Part shown: positions 9,216 through 19,151 of the stretch, piece after piece
Layout of the letters: the number at the start of each line of letters is the position of its first letter
Numbering within the stretch: position 1 is the stretch's first letter
Source: Pigoraptor vietnamica
Taxonomy: Eukaryota > Opisthokonta > Filasterea
Assembly (NCBI GenBank): GCA_943704525.1
Contig: CALSCQ010001058.1
Location: forward strand, 1-25,191
Length of the DNA stretch: 25,191 nt
Direction: 5' to 3'
The notes under the pieces: generated by a model
Seen by the model: only the letters and a program-made list of their open reading frames with translations
The model's database searches: none
What the model was told of the DNA's origin: nothing
Translations under genes and position numbers: made by a program

Positions 9216-9672
9216 ATGACGGACAACGTGAAGGTCGCGGTGCGCGTGCGGCCATTCATATCCGCTTGACGACCGAACTGTGTGTGCCTATTTCTGTGCT
9301 TCATCAAGCGAAGCTCGAGTGGAGTGTATTGTGTTTAACCGTGTGCGTATATGTGTGCGTGAATGGCAGTGAGTGTTTTGCTATAACACGTGTGCGTGAC
9401 AACCTATCGCCCGAGATCTTTCCCCTGTGTTCGATAAGTCCTTGACTGCGCATGGTGTTCACAATAGCCGCGAGAAGGACCGCAACGCCAAGCTCATCAT
9501 CAAGATGGAAGGCAACGCGACGTACATCTCGGATCCGAACGCGCCCGGCGAGAAGCCGAGGGAGTTTTCCTTTGACTTTTCGTACTGGTCGCACGACGGG
9601 TTCAAGGAGAGGGCCGACGGGTACCTCGAGCCCGCCAAATCGCAGTACGCCGACCAGGTGCGCCATAATGCG

Positions 9673-9707
<35 letters not shown>

Positions 9708-11388
9708 TGAGTGTGTGTGTGTGTGTGCATGCGTGTGTGTGTGTCTTAAGCACGGCAGGAAGGCTGTATGTTGTAAACTCACAGATGTGTCGCTGTAGGT
9801 CAAGGTGTTTGATGATCTCGGCCGCGGTGTGCTGAATAACGCGTGGGAGGGCTACAACTGCTCTCTGTTTGCGTACGGACAGACGGGCTCCGGCAAGTCG
9901 TGAGTGTCCGTGCACCAGCATCATGTGCTTGCGCGCAATGTGAATTGCAGAGCTCACGAGTGCACTTATGTAAGCGTGTCGGAGAGGGGTCAACGGAGTG
10001 CGGGGGGGAGATGCGTGCGCTGTGTGCGCTTGCAATGCTGCGGCGCACGCAGGGAGAGAGGGAGAATGGGCTGATGGAAGGCAGTCAAAAACGTTATGCC
10101 GCACACGCCCTCTCCACGTCCTGAATTCAGAGTGGCACGCATGCGACCCACGTTATTATGTTGTTAAATTTTGCATGCGCACAGGTACTCGATGGTCGGC
10201 TACGGCGCCAACAAGGGGATCGTGCCCGTCGTGAGCGAGGAGCTGTTCAAAGGCATTGAGAAGCACAAGGGGTCCACGCAGTTCCAGGTCACCTTCAGCA
10301 TGCTCGAGATCTACAACGAACAGGTCCGTTGCGCCGTGTGGCAGTGGTTGGCCAGCGCTCTCACGTGAGATGGCGTGTAGGAGACGCAGCGATTGTTGTC
10401 TGACTACGAGCACCAGCCTGTTTGTGTGTACTCCGAGTGTGTGTCTGCCCTTTTTGTGCGTGTGTGTGTGTCTGCCCTGTATGTGTGTGTGTGTGTGTGT
10501 GCGCGCGCTTATGTTTATGATAGTACCAATGCTAACTCCCACCCACGCTTGCACAGGTGCGCGATCTCCTTCAGCCCAAGGTCGAGAAGGGCGGCATGAA
10601 GGTCCGCGAGAATCCCAAGAAGGGCTTCTACGTCGAGAACCTCACCGTCGTCCCCGTGAACAGCTACGCCGAGATTGAGAAGCGCATCGCGGAGGGCACG
10701 CTGAACAGGACGGTCGCCGCCACGCAGATGAACGCGACGAGCTCGCGCGCGCACACGATCGTCGCGATCAATTTTGCCCAGAAGGCCAAGAACGACGTGG
10801 GTTTATGCGCTCGCTTGATTTTCCAACTGTGCGAGGCAGACGCACTCAACACACACACACACAACACACACACACACACACACACCGCTCACACGTCGCA
10901 TAGCCTTAGTCTCTGCACGCGGTAGTTCAGTCTTTGTTTGTTACTGGAGGTGTCTCCATTCAGTGCCAATCTGTGCTCGTGCGTAACCATAAGTGCAAAG
11001 CTTGCTGCATGATACATTAGTCGCATAAATTGTCGCTGAGAGCTCTCTCTTCTCTCTCCCTTCTCTCACCACGCGCAGCAAGGGCAAGAAATGCAGAAGG
11101 TCAGTAACATCAACCTCGTCGATCTCGCGGGGTCCGAGCGCGCCGATTCGACGGGCGCCACGGGTGACCGCCTTAAGGAGGGTTCCGCCATCAACCAGTC
11201 GCTCTCGACGCTCGGAAACGTCATTGCGGGTGCGTGTGCGCGTGCGTCGCATTTGTGCTGCGAGTTTGTCTGTGGGCTGTGCGCACTGTGGCAATGCCGC
11301 GCACGTGTGCGTGTAGCCGATGGGTAGGGATGGGAATAGTGCCATGGTCTGTCATTATGCAGCGAGAAGCTTCTATTCTCCTTGTCGG

Positions 11389-11458
<70 letters not shown>

Positions 11459-14043
11459 CGGCATGTTGCCTAATTCGAGATGCACGCACGCAGCGCTTGC
11501 GGACAAGTCCACGGGGAAGAAGAACGTGCTCGTGCCCTACCGCGACTCGATGCTCACGAAGCTTCTCAAGAACGCGCTCGGCGGCAACAGCAAGACCGTC
11601 ATGGTGAGGGTTTGAGGGTGTAGTGCATGCGTTGAGGGTGCGCTGTCTGTGCGTGGAGTGCGAGTGTCGTGCCTGTGTATACGCCTGCGTGTGGTGGGTG
11701 GTGGTGTGCCACAGTTTCATTTCGATAACGAATCTATCATTTTGGTGCCTCAGATTGCCGCCTTGAGCCCCGCCGACATCAACTTTGACGAGACGCTGTC
11801 GACCCTGCGTTTCGGTGCGTTGATTCTCTGTTCGCTGTGAACATAAGGCACTACATCAGCTAGTGAATCTTGCGCGCGCGCGCGCGTGCGTGTGCGTCTA
11901 TGCGTCTGTGCCTCTGATGTGACATTGTGTGTGTCTCCCTATGTGTCCTCGTCGACTTCTGACGGTCCCGCTCTGTCTTGCAGCGGATCGTGCCAAGCGC
12001 ATTAAGACGCAGGCCATCATCAACGAGAACCCGACGGAGAAGCTCATTCGCGAGGTCCGTTGCTCGGCGCGTGGGCGTGTGTGCGCTGTGTGCCTGTGTG
12101 TGTGTGTGTGTGTGTGTGTGCACGTGTGTGTACATCTATGCGTGTGTCTGCGTGTGCGTAATGTGTGTGCGCGTGTGCGCTGTGTTTGTTCTCCGACAAT
12201 TAACGATTATGTCGGTTCCTACGCAGCTCAAAGAGGAAAATGCACGCCTTCTCGCCATGCTCAAGGGAGGCAATGTGCCAGGCGGCGCCCCCGGCGGTGC
12301 CATGACCGAAGAGGGTGCGTGTGTGACGTGTGCATCGGACGGCGTTGTAGGTTCTGAAAGTAGGGAAGACGTCTTATGCGAACGGGGCACGAGTAGGCGA
12401 GGTCTCTTTTATTTTTCTGTTGGAGCAATGATTGAGGGCCACTGTGTTGGGCGGGCGCAGACATGGAGCGCATGCGCAAGCAACTCGAGGACGAAATTCG
12501 CTCCCAGCTCATGACGAACGAGCGCGAGATGACGGACATGAGCACGCTCGGCTTCAACGAGCGCCTGAAGGAGGCGCAGTTGCAGGTCGGTGCCCCGCCG
12601 TGACATCCGAAGAGTTGCTGTTGTGTATTTGCACTCTGCGACCTTCTCTGCACGCTGTTCTATGATGTCGGGGCGGGGGTTATTGCCGAGCTCTTACGCA
12701 TTCCATTTGTTGGGGGTAATGCTACTGCAATTCCGCTGATCCAATAACACACTACGTGCAGGCGAAGGCGGAGGACGACCGCGAGGCGAAGATTGCGGCG
12801 GAGAAGAAGGTGACGCCGCACTTCTGGAACCTCAACGAGGACCCGCAGCTCACCGCCGTCGTCGTCCACTTTGCCCGCCCGGGTGCGTGTCCCTGTCTCT
12901 TGTACGCGTGCAACACGACACTGCAGCGCCGTTATCCGAGCTTTTGTATAGTGTGCTGTCACTGTGACTCAGTCTGCTAGAGGTCCTATTGCCCCAAGTG
13001 CTTAGATATTGCCTCCCAGTTGTGTAGCTGTTCGTTTCCGTTGGCGTCGAAGACACTAATGGCATCGCTGCTCTGCAGGCACCACACGACTCGGTAACAA
13101 GAGCGCCGACCCCGTGCCGGAGATCGTTCTCGCCGGTCTAAGGTATGGTGCCGCGCCGCGCGTTTCTGCGAGGCGGCATGACATTCACTCATCTCCTACT
13201 GCGCTTGCCCTAAGCCAATAGTATCGCCGTCTTTTGCTTACTTTCTCTTCCTTTCGTTCGCAGCATCATGAAGGAGCACGCGGTGATTACAAACACCGAC
13301 AACAAGGTCAAGATTAAGCCGGCAACGCCCAACGCCAAAATCCTCGTAAATGGAGAGCCCATCACGGGGGAGGTGCGTTTTTGTGAACAATTGCAAGGAG
13401 CAGAACACGACGCAATGCACGCGCGCGAACGCAACGTGTTTCCACCTGTCGTCTGTCGCGCGCTCAATCATCTTTTTGCTGCCACACGCGTTCTTTCACA
13501 CACTCACGGCCTGTTCCTCCGAATTGCAGGTGGCGCTGAACGACAAGGACCGCATTGTGTTTGGCAGCAGCCACACGTTCATATTTGAGAACCCGAAGGC
13601 GCCCAACGACAAGCTCAAGGTGGAGCAGATTGACTGGGCGTTTGTGCAGAAGGAAATCGCAAAGCACTCTGGGTTCCAGCTGTCGGACGAGGACAAGGCG
13701 AAGGGTGAGTCACCGCACGCATTCCCCTCCATCCCGCTTTCACGCACGCAACACACACACACACACACACTCACACACACACAAACAGACATACACACAA
13801 TATGTGTCGTCCTCTCTGCACCTATCCGCCTTCGCGCAACTGTTTCAGCTGACGCACTGTTTGTCCTTTGCTCTCGCGCAGAGGATGCGCTTCTGCAGGA
13901 GGACCTCATCACGCTGCTTCCGATGGTCAACGAGGCAAACGCCATCAGCGAAGAGCTCAACAAGAAGGTGCGATATGTTTGCCTTGTTTTGTTTCTGTGT
14001 GCTCGTCTGGACACCGCTCTGTGTGTGTGCGTGCGTGCGTGCA

Positions 14044-14090
<47 letters not shown>

Positions 14091-16030
14091 CGTTAATGCG
14101 TTACAATTGTACTGACGTGCCATTGTTACCCTCCGCTACGCAGGTCTTCTTCGAGCTCACGCTCGTCTCGCCCGCCGCGCGTGGGCTGAAGGAAGGCCGC
14201 ACTGACGTCATGGTCAAGCTGCGCTCGCTCCTGAACGACAACCACTGGATGTGGTCACGTGCCAAGTTCCTCAACCGCAAGTACATTATGCAGGTGCGAT
14301 TGTGCGACGCACGTGACACCAGTGTTGTATTCTCTTGCTCTAGAGGTGTCTATGGGCGCGCGTCCGTGTCATAGCTGATTTATTATGCCTCGTTCGTAAC
14401 ATTTGGGCTGTTTTGTTTCGTAAGCGAACCGTGCTCACACTGCTGTTACGCGGCCTGCAGGAGATGTACCAGAACTATGTGGAGGGCGACGAGTGGGACC
14501 TCCCCCAGGACAAGGACCCCTTTTGGGAGCCCGCCGACATGGAGCAGCTCATCGGCAGCGTGCACGTGTACCCGCAGGTGCGTCGCGCGCTTGTGGTGCT
14601 GGGCGGAACCTGCGTGCTCGTTGGCCCTTCGTGTGTCAGGGTATGTGGGGTCCATACCTAATGCATCGTTGTTGTCGGGTTACGCAGAGTCTCTGCTACT
14701 GCATTGAGACGGACGAAACGGTCACCGTGACCGACTACAAGGGCGCCGATCAGGGCCAGCTCAAGGTAAATAGCCTCTCGCGTGTTTGTAAACACGTCTG
14801 CAGCCTACTTAGGGAGTTGAGTCAGCGTTGTCCAGAGCTCCTTCTGACTGTGAGTATGTGTGTGTGTGTGCGTGCAGGTTGAGATTGTGCCATGCAAGCC
14901 CGACGGCAGTGCCATTACCGAGGACGACGACAACTTCATCGAAGACCCCGAGGAACTCATCGGCAAGCCACTCGCGTTCAAGGTGGGCTCAGTGCATGTG
15001 TGGTAGCGTCTGCTTGTTGCATGGGTGTGCATGGGAGATATCAGAGTGATCCAACTAATGTGTTCTGCTTCCGCCCTCTCTAGTTCCGGATACCGTACGC
15101 GCGTGGCCTCCCGCAAAAGTACAGCAAGGGCATCTCGTGCAAGTTCAAGTTTTACCTGGACGAGACGGTCCACTCGACGAAGGAAGTGGTGGGTCTGCTG
15201 CACACACACACACACACACACAACACGCAACCGCGTCTCAATCCAACATGCATCTCAGTTCAGTGCGCTCTTCTTTCTGCTCTTTGCGACGCTGGGCATG
15301 TCTCACGCGGCGCCGCACATTCGCAGGTTGGCACTGCGAACCCGGACTTTGCGTACGAGAAGCTGTTCACCTTCAACGCCGTGACCGAGCAGTTCCTCGC
15401 TTATCTCAAGGACCAATCGGTGCTTATCGAGGTGTATGGGCGCCAGGATGACGGCAAGGTGCAGGGCGCTGCGGCTGCTCGCGGCGCAGCCAAGCCCGCT
15501 GATGTGAGTCTCCGTCGGTCGGTTGTATGGAGTGCAATCGGACTCTAATATGTTGCGGACTGTTCGTCGCTGTAGAAGCAACAAGGTACTGTGAAGGTGT
15601 CGAGCACGGCGGCTGCGATGGAGGCCAAGTACGAAGAGGAGAGGTACAAGCTGGCGTGCGAGGCTGCCACCATGCGGCGGCGGTTGGAGCGACTGGAGGT
15701 ATGCACTCTACATCAATAAGTCGTGTACAGTCTTCTCAAGCGTCAGTGTCTGTCATTACGGTTGGCATGTGACAGCATCTGATATCTTAAGGTGTTTGTG
15801 AATCTCAGGGCAAAATGAAGCGGATCCGCGCGCTGGCGGCCGAGGCGACAAAGAAGAAGCAGACGACGGTGGACCTCGTCAAGCTCAACCGCGCCATCAA
15901 CTGGACGGGCTATCGACTCAAGGCAATTGCGCGCATTGTCATCCAGGAGAAGAAGCTCGAGAAGCTCGCGAAGAAGGGCGGGCAGACCTTCTCGCACCAG
16001 AACATATCGGCGACGTGCACTGTACAGTAA
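9216..16030 (+). CDS. Kinesin-3 family motor with FHA domain, complete
   Basis: Plus-end microtubule motor of the KIF1/Unc-104/KIF28 type. Twenty-four exons: 9216-9257, 9463-9657, 9799-9899, 10185-10323, 10557-10796, 11079-11229, 11494-11603, 11754-11814, 11984-12054, 12227-12314, 12461-12585, 12762-12882, 13079-13142, 13264-13372, 13530-13704, 13882-13967, 14144-14293, 14461-14577, 14688-14765, 14878-14982, 15084-15188, 15327-15503, 15576-15698, 15809-16030; 984 aa, all junctions in phase. Seen: [14 protein letters not shown] then [10 protein letters not shown] (kinesin-3 hallmark), P-loop GQTGSGKS (~106-113), switch I NATSSRAH, switch [39 protein letters not shown], and neck helix [12 protein letters not shown]. 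An FHA domain follows (~465-570: [32 protein letters not shown]), then a conserved KIF1-like middle region and a basic C-terminal helix. I see no PH domain. The first intron is AT-AC. Confidence 0.96.
9258..9462 (+). other. AT-AC U12-type intron 1 of the kinesin gene
   Basis: The donor ATATCCGCTT directly follows the codons for VRPF; the acceptor GGTGTTCAC precedes AATAGCCGCGAG. Joined it reads VRVRPFNSREKDR, the conserved kinesin-3 sequence, in phase 0. The branch element TCCTTGAC is at 9439-9446, its A 17 nt from the acceptor, ideal for U12. No GT-AG alternative keeps both frame and motif. Confidence 0.88.
9674..9743 (+). repeat. (TG)n microsatellite in kinesin intron 2
   Basis: Slightly interrupted TG tract beginning 16 nt after the donor of the intron 9658-9798. 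Confidence 0.9.
11390..11456 (+). repeat. T67 homopolymer in kinesin intron 6
   Basis: Sixty-seven consecutive T in the intron 11230-11493, ending 37 nt before the acceptor. Phe- or Lys-homopolymer frames across it are artefacts. No retroposon body or target-site duplication is visible, so it is a simple homopolymer; its exact length in a sequence read is uncertain. Confidence 0.9.
12092..12180 (+). repeat. (TG)n-rich tract in kinesin intron 9
   Basis: Interrupted TG repeat filling much of the intron 12055-12226. Confidence 0.85.
14019..14088 (+). repeat. (TG)n microsatellite in kinesin intron 16
   Basis: TG repeat with TGCG interruptions in the intron 13968-14143. Confidence 0.85.
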
Positions 16031-16058
16031 CGCGAAGAATACACTACGTAACATTTAG

Positions 16059-16074
16059 CACGTGATATCACGTG
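16059..16074. promoter_or_regulatory. Perfect 16-bp double E-box palindrome
   Basis: CACGTGATATCACGTG, a perfect palindrome of two E-boxes, 428 bp before the nephrocystin-like ATG. A near-identical copy lies at 3953-3968, at a similar distance (397 bp) from the myosin ATG. Confidence 0.55.
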
Positions 16075-16103
16075 AGTTCATCCGGACATCGCGTGCAGGT
16101 GCG

Positions 16104-16117
16104 GTTGTCTTGGTAAC
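16104..16117. promoter_or_regulatory. RFX X-box upstream of the nephrocystin-3-like gene
   Basis: GTTGTCTTGGTAAC matches RYYNYYNNRRNRAC at all constrained positions, 385 bp upstream of the ATG and 29 bp after the double E-box. Nephrocystin-3 is a ciliary protein in animals, which fits RFX control; the assignment is inference. Confidence 0.55.
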
Positions 16118-16502
16118 TGGTAGGCGCGAAGGGGCGTGCGAACAGTCCACCCGGGGAATGTTGCTTGCTATGCATCAAGGCACATGCCACTCAAAAAAAC
16201 ACGTGTTCGAGAGTGCGTTGGTATGCGTGTGGGTGCTGTGTGTTCGTTGCGGTACTTGTTGAGGCGACGAGGGTAATTCGAACGCTTCAACGACGCGCAC
16301 AGTCCAACGTCACATCAGTGACAAGTGTGTGTGAGTGCGACGACGTTCTTTTAAAATCGACCACACAAGAGCGTTCGCGAGTTCCGGGAACTCGCTCGTT
16401 CGCAAGCAGGCTCATGGCTGTTTGAGGCGACGGCGTTTCGTTGCGGGCGACGTTTGACGCGTGACGTCGAGGCCTCTGCGTCCCTGCGTGCACGCGGCGA
16501 AC

Positions 16503-17075
16503 ATGTCGAACGGTCGCCTCACACCGCTGCAACACCGCCCCGAAGTCACGGGGGAGGTAAGCGTGCTCACCGTCGTCGTTTTTTGTGGTTTACAGGGGCT
16601 GTCCGTGTTGTGTGAAGTACAAAGTCCGTCACCCTAGTTGGCTCAAATCGTGCGTGCGTGTGAGTTTGCCGCAAATCTGTCGTACGGCGACCTCATTCAT
16701 TCCTGACCAAGTTTGCGGACACTCGTCCATTCTTCACTTCCACCCTTATTTTGGACGCGGCAGTTCGATGTGACGCTCTTGCGAATTTCCCGTAATGTCT
16801 GTCGTGTCTGCTTCTCGTAAACAAACCGTCGCCTTGTGTGTGAGCAGGTGAGGGCGAAGACGCCGTCGACGTCGCGGCCGGGCAGTGGGCGCGTGCGCCT
16901 TGAACCGCTATCCCGGGAAAAGCTCTCGAAATGGGTCGACAGATGGGCTCAAAAGGTTGCCGCGCAGCTTGACGAGACCCGCCAGGTGAGTGCTTGTGTG
17001 TGTGAGTGTGAGCTGGTGCCGGCAGTGTCTTGCGTGTAAATGTGCGTGTGTGCGTGCGTGTGCGTGTGCGTGTGC

Positions 17076-17106
<31 letters not shown>

Positions 17107-19098
17107 GGGGGGGGGGGTGCATGCGTGTGTATGTGGATGTACTCGTATAATGCGGCTGTGTAAATGGGCATGTGTGTGCATGAGTGTGCCCATGTTGTCG
17201 CTAAGTCACCAAATGTGTGCGCACAGGGCCACATTCGCATTTTCCTGTCCTCTCCTTTTCGGGGAATGGAGGAGGAGCGCGATCTCCTTACAAAGACATA
17301 CCTCCCTCAGCTGCGCCATATGTGTCAGGAGGCGGGGCTTGTTCTGCTCACGGTGGACTTGCGGTGGGCATTGCGAGGGACACACGACGGCCTTGACATC
17401 ATGAGCCACGTTCACGGGACATGCACTCACACATGATACTCATACACGCACGTGCACACATATACGCATGCGCAAACACACACACACGTGCACACGACAC
17501 TCTGCACACAAGCGCATTTCTCATATGGACTGTCGCACCCCACTCCACTCCTTTCATATCCGCGTGCGCTTCACTCACGATGAATGTGCTGTGCGGCAGA
17601 TGGGGCCTCACGCAAGCAGCCTCCGAAACGGCCGAGACCATCGTCACGTGCCTCCGACAGCTGGATCACTCGGACATATTCGTCGGTTTCTATGCGCAGC
17701 GGTGGGTGCCGTGAGAGCGAGAGAGACGTCTTGTCCACGTGCTCACGCTGCCTCTGCCTAGAGTAATCGATGGAATCTGTCTGCGCATGCGACTGGTCCG
17801 ATAGTGTGCTTGAACGTTGAAGGGTTGTCACTCGTTTGGCGGCACTCGTGCTATCTCCTCACGCCCCTGCCCTTATATTGCCCCGTCCTCTTCGCCCACT
17901 CTTCAACCGTAGTACTTCGTCTTTAGTTTGATGTTGCTCGCAAGCGCCCTCTCAATCCTCCCTCTTCATCCGCTATTCAGCTACGGGTGGCACCAGGACC
18001 CCAATGCACCCACAGACGCACTCCTCGCGCGAAACTTCGAGGTGGCGCGCGCCGAATTCCCGTGGATTGGAGACTACAGGTGGTGGTCCGCGCTCGGCGT
18101 GAATTGTTGTATACAGAGGAGGCGTGCGCACACTCGAATAGGTGGCAGTGATGCCACGTCTACTGGCAATCGTGGTGCTGACACGACGTCCATGTGTCGC
18201 GTGTGTTGTGCTTATTTCTTTTGTTGCTTTGCCGCGCGCAACGCTCCCCTGCGCCGTACTCACCCCCTGATGCCGTGCGAAGGGACCGGAGCGTGACGGA
18301 GCTCGAGTTCATCCACGCTTATCTCAACAACCCCAACCGGATGCCCACCATGTTTCTGTTCCGAGATGGCGCTCACGACGACCTCAAGTACGCGACGGAG
18401 CCCGAGGGAGAGAAGTGGGTCACTGGCACCTCGCGGTTGTTGTGCGTCCAAAAGTTTGCGCCATGCGTGTGCTCATGCGTGCGTCGTGCATTCGTGTGTG
18501 CGTTTGGTGTGTGCTTGTATTGCGCCGTCTTCAGAGTATTGTAATTAACCTTTATTCCGCCCTCTTTTCGTTAAGGAGCAAATACCGCGCCGAGTCGACG
18601 CATGCGAAGGACGCGCTTGATGACTTGAAGATGCGCGTGCGGTGCGCCGTGGATTCGTTCACCGTCGACAACTACCCCGAGCCGCGCACGGCAGCCGCAG
18701 AGATGTTCACGGCGCTCAAGTGAGTGGGGCTATCATCGTCTGTGATGTCGATGGACACACTTCTATGATTTACGCTGACCCGACATGTGTATCGAGGCTG
18801 TGCGTGCGTGTGCGCCTGTGGACGGTTTATGTTGGCGAACGGGCGTCATTTGGCTGTTTGGCCTCTCTCGTTCTTGGCATCTCTTGTCGCGAGTTCGCAC
18901 ACGTTGCATGCAAGACCACACGGCAGTGCGTTGGGCCATTTGGTGAGGGTCACTAGCTGACTGATGCATATGCGTGCGTGTGCGTTCAGGGCGCTACTGT
19001 CTTCAATTATTGCTGCGCGACAGCCGGTGGACTCCACCAAGACACAAGACGATCTGGCGCACGAGGTATGTGCCAGCGGCCGTTCCTTATACACACTC

Positions 19099-19151
<53 letters not shown>

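Larger units (their letters stand above)
16031..16502. other. Spacer: kinesin 3' end and promoter of the nephrocystin-like gene
   Basis: 472 bp between two plus-strand genes. No AATAAA is seen. The double E-box palindrome begins 29 nt after the kinesin stop and an X-box follows 29 bp later, so the regulatory region abuts or overlaps the kinesin 3' UTR. No coding signal is seen. Confidence 0.6.

Noticed and set aside
11390-11456. T67 as the poly(A) tail of a minus-strand retroposon
   Set aside because: Only 37 bp separate it from the next exon; there is no element body and no target-site duplication.
11066-11512. Poly-Lys and poly-Phe frames around 11390-11456
   Set aside because: They are products of the T67 homopolymer in a kinesin intron.
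18415-18420. Donor GTCACT after ...EKW for exon 6 of the nephrocystin-like gene
   Set aside because: The donor GTGGGT four bases earlier gives the correct phase with exon 7 (E-K-S-K-Y-R) and a far better consensus.
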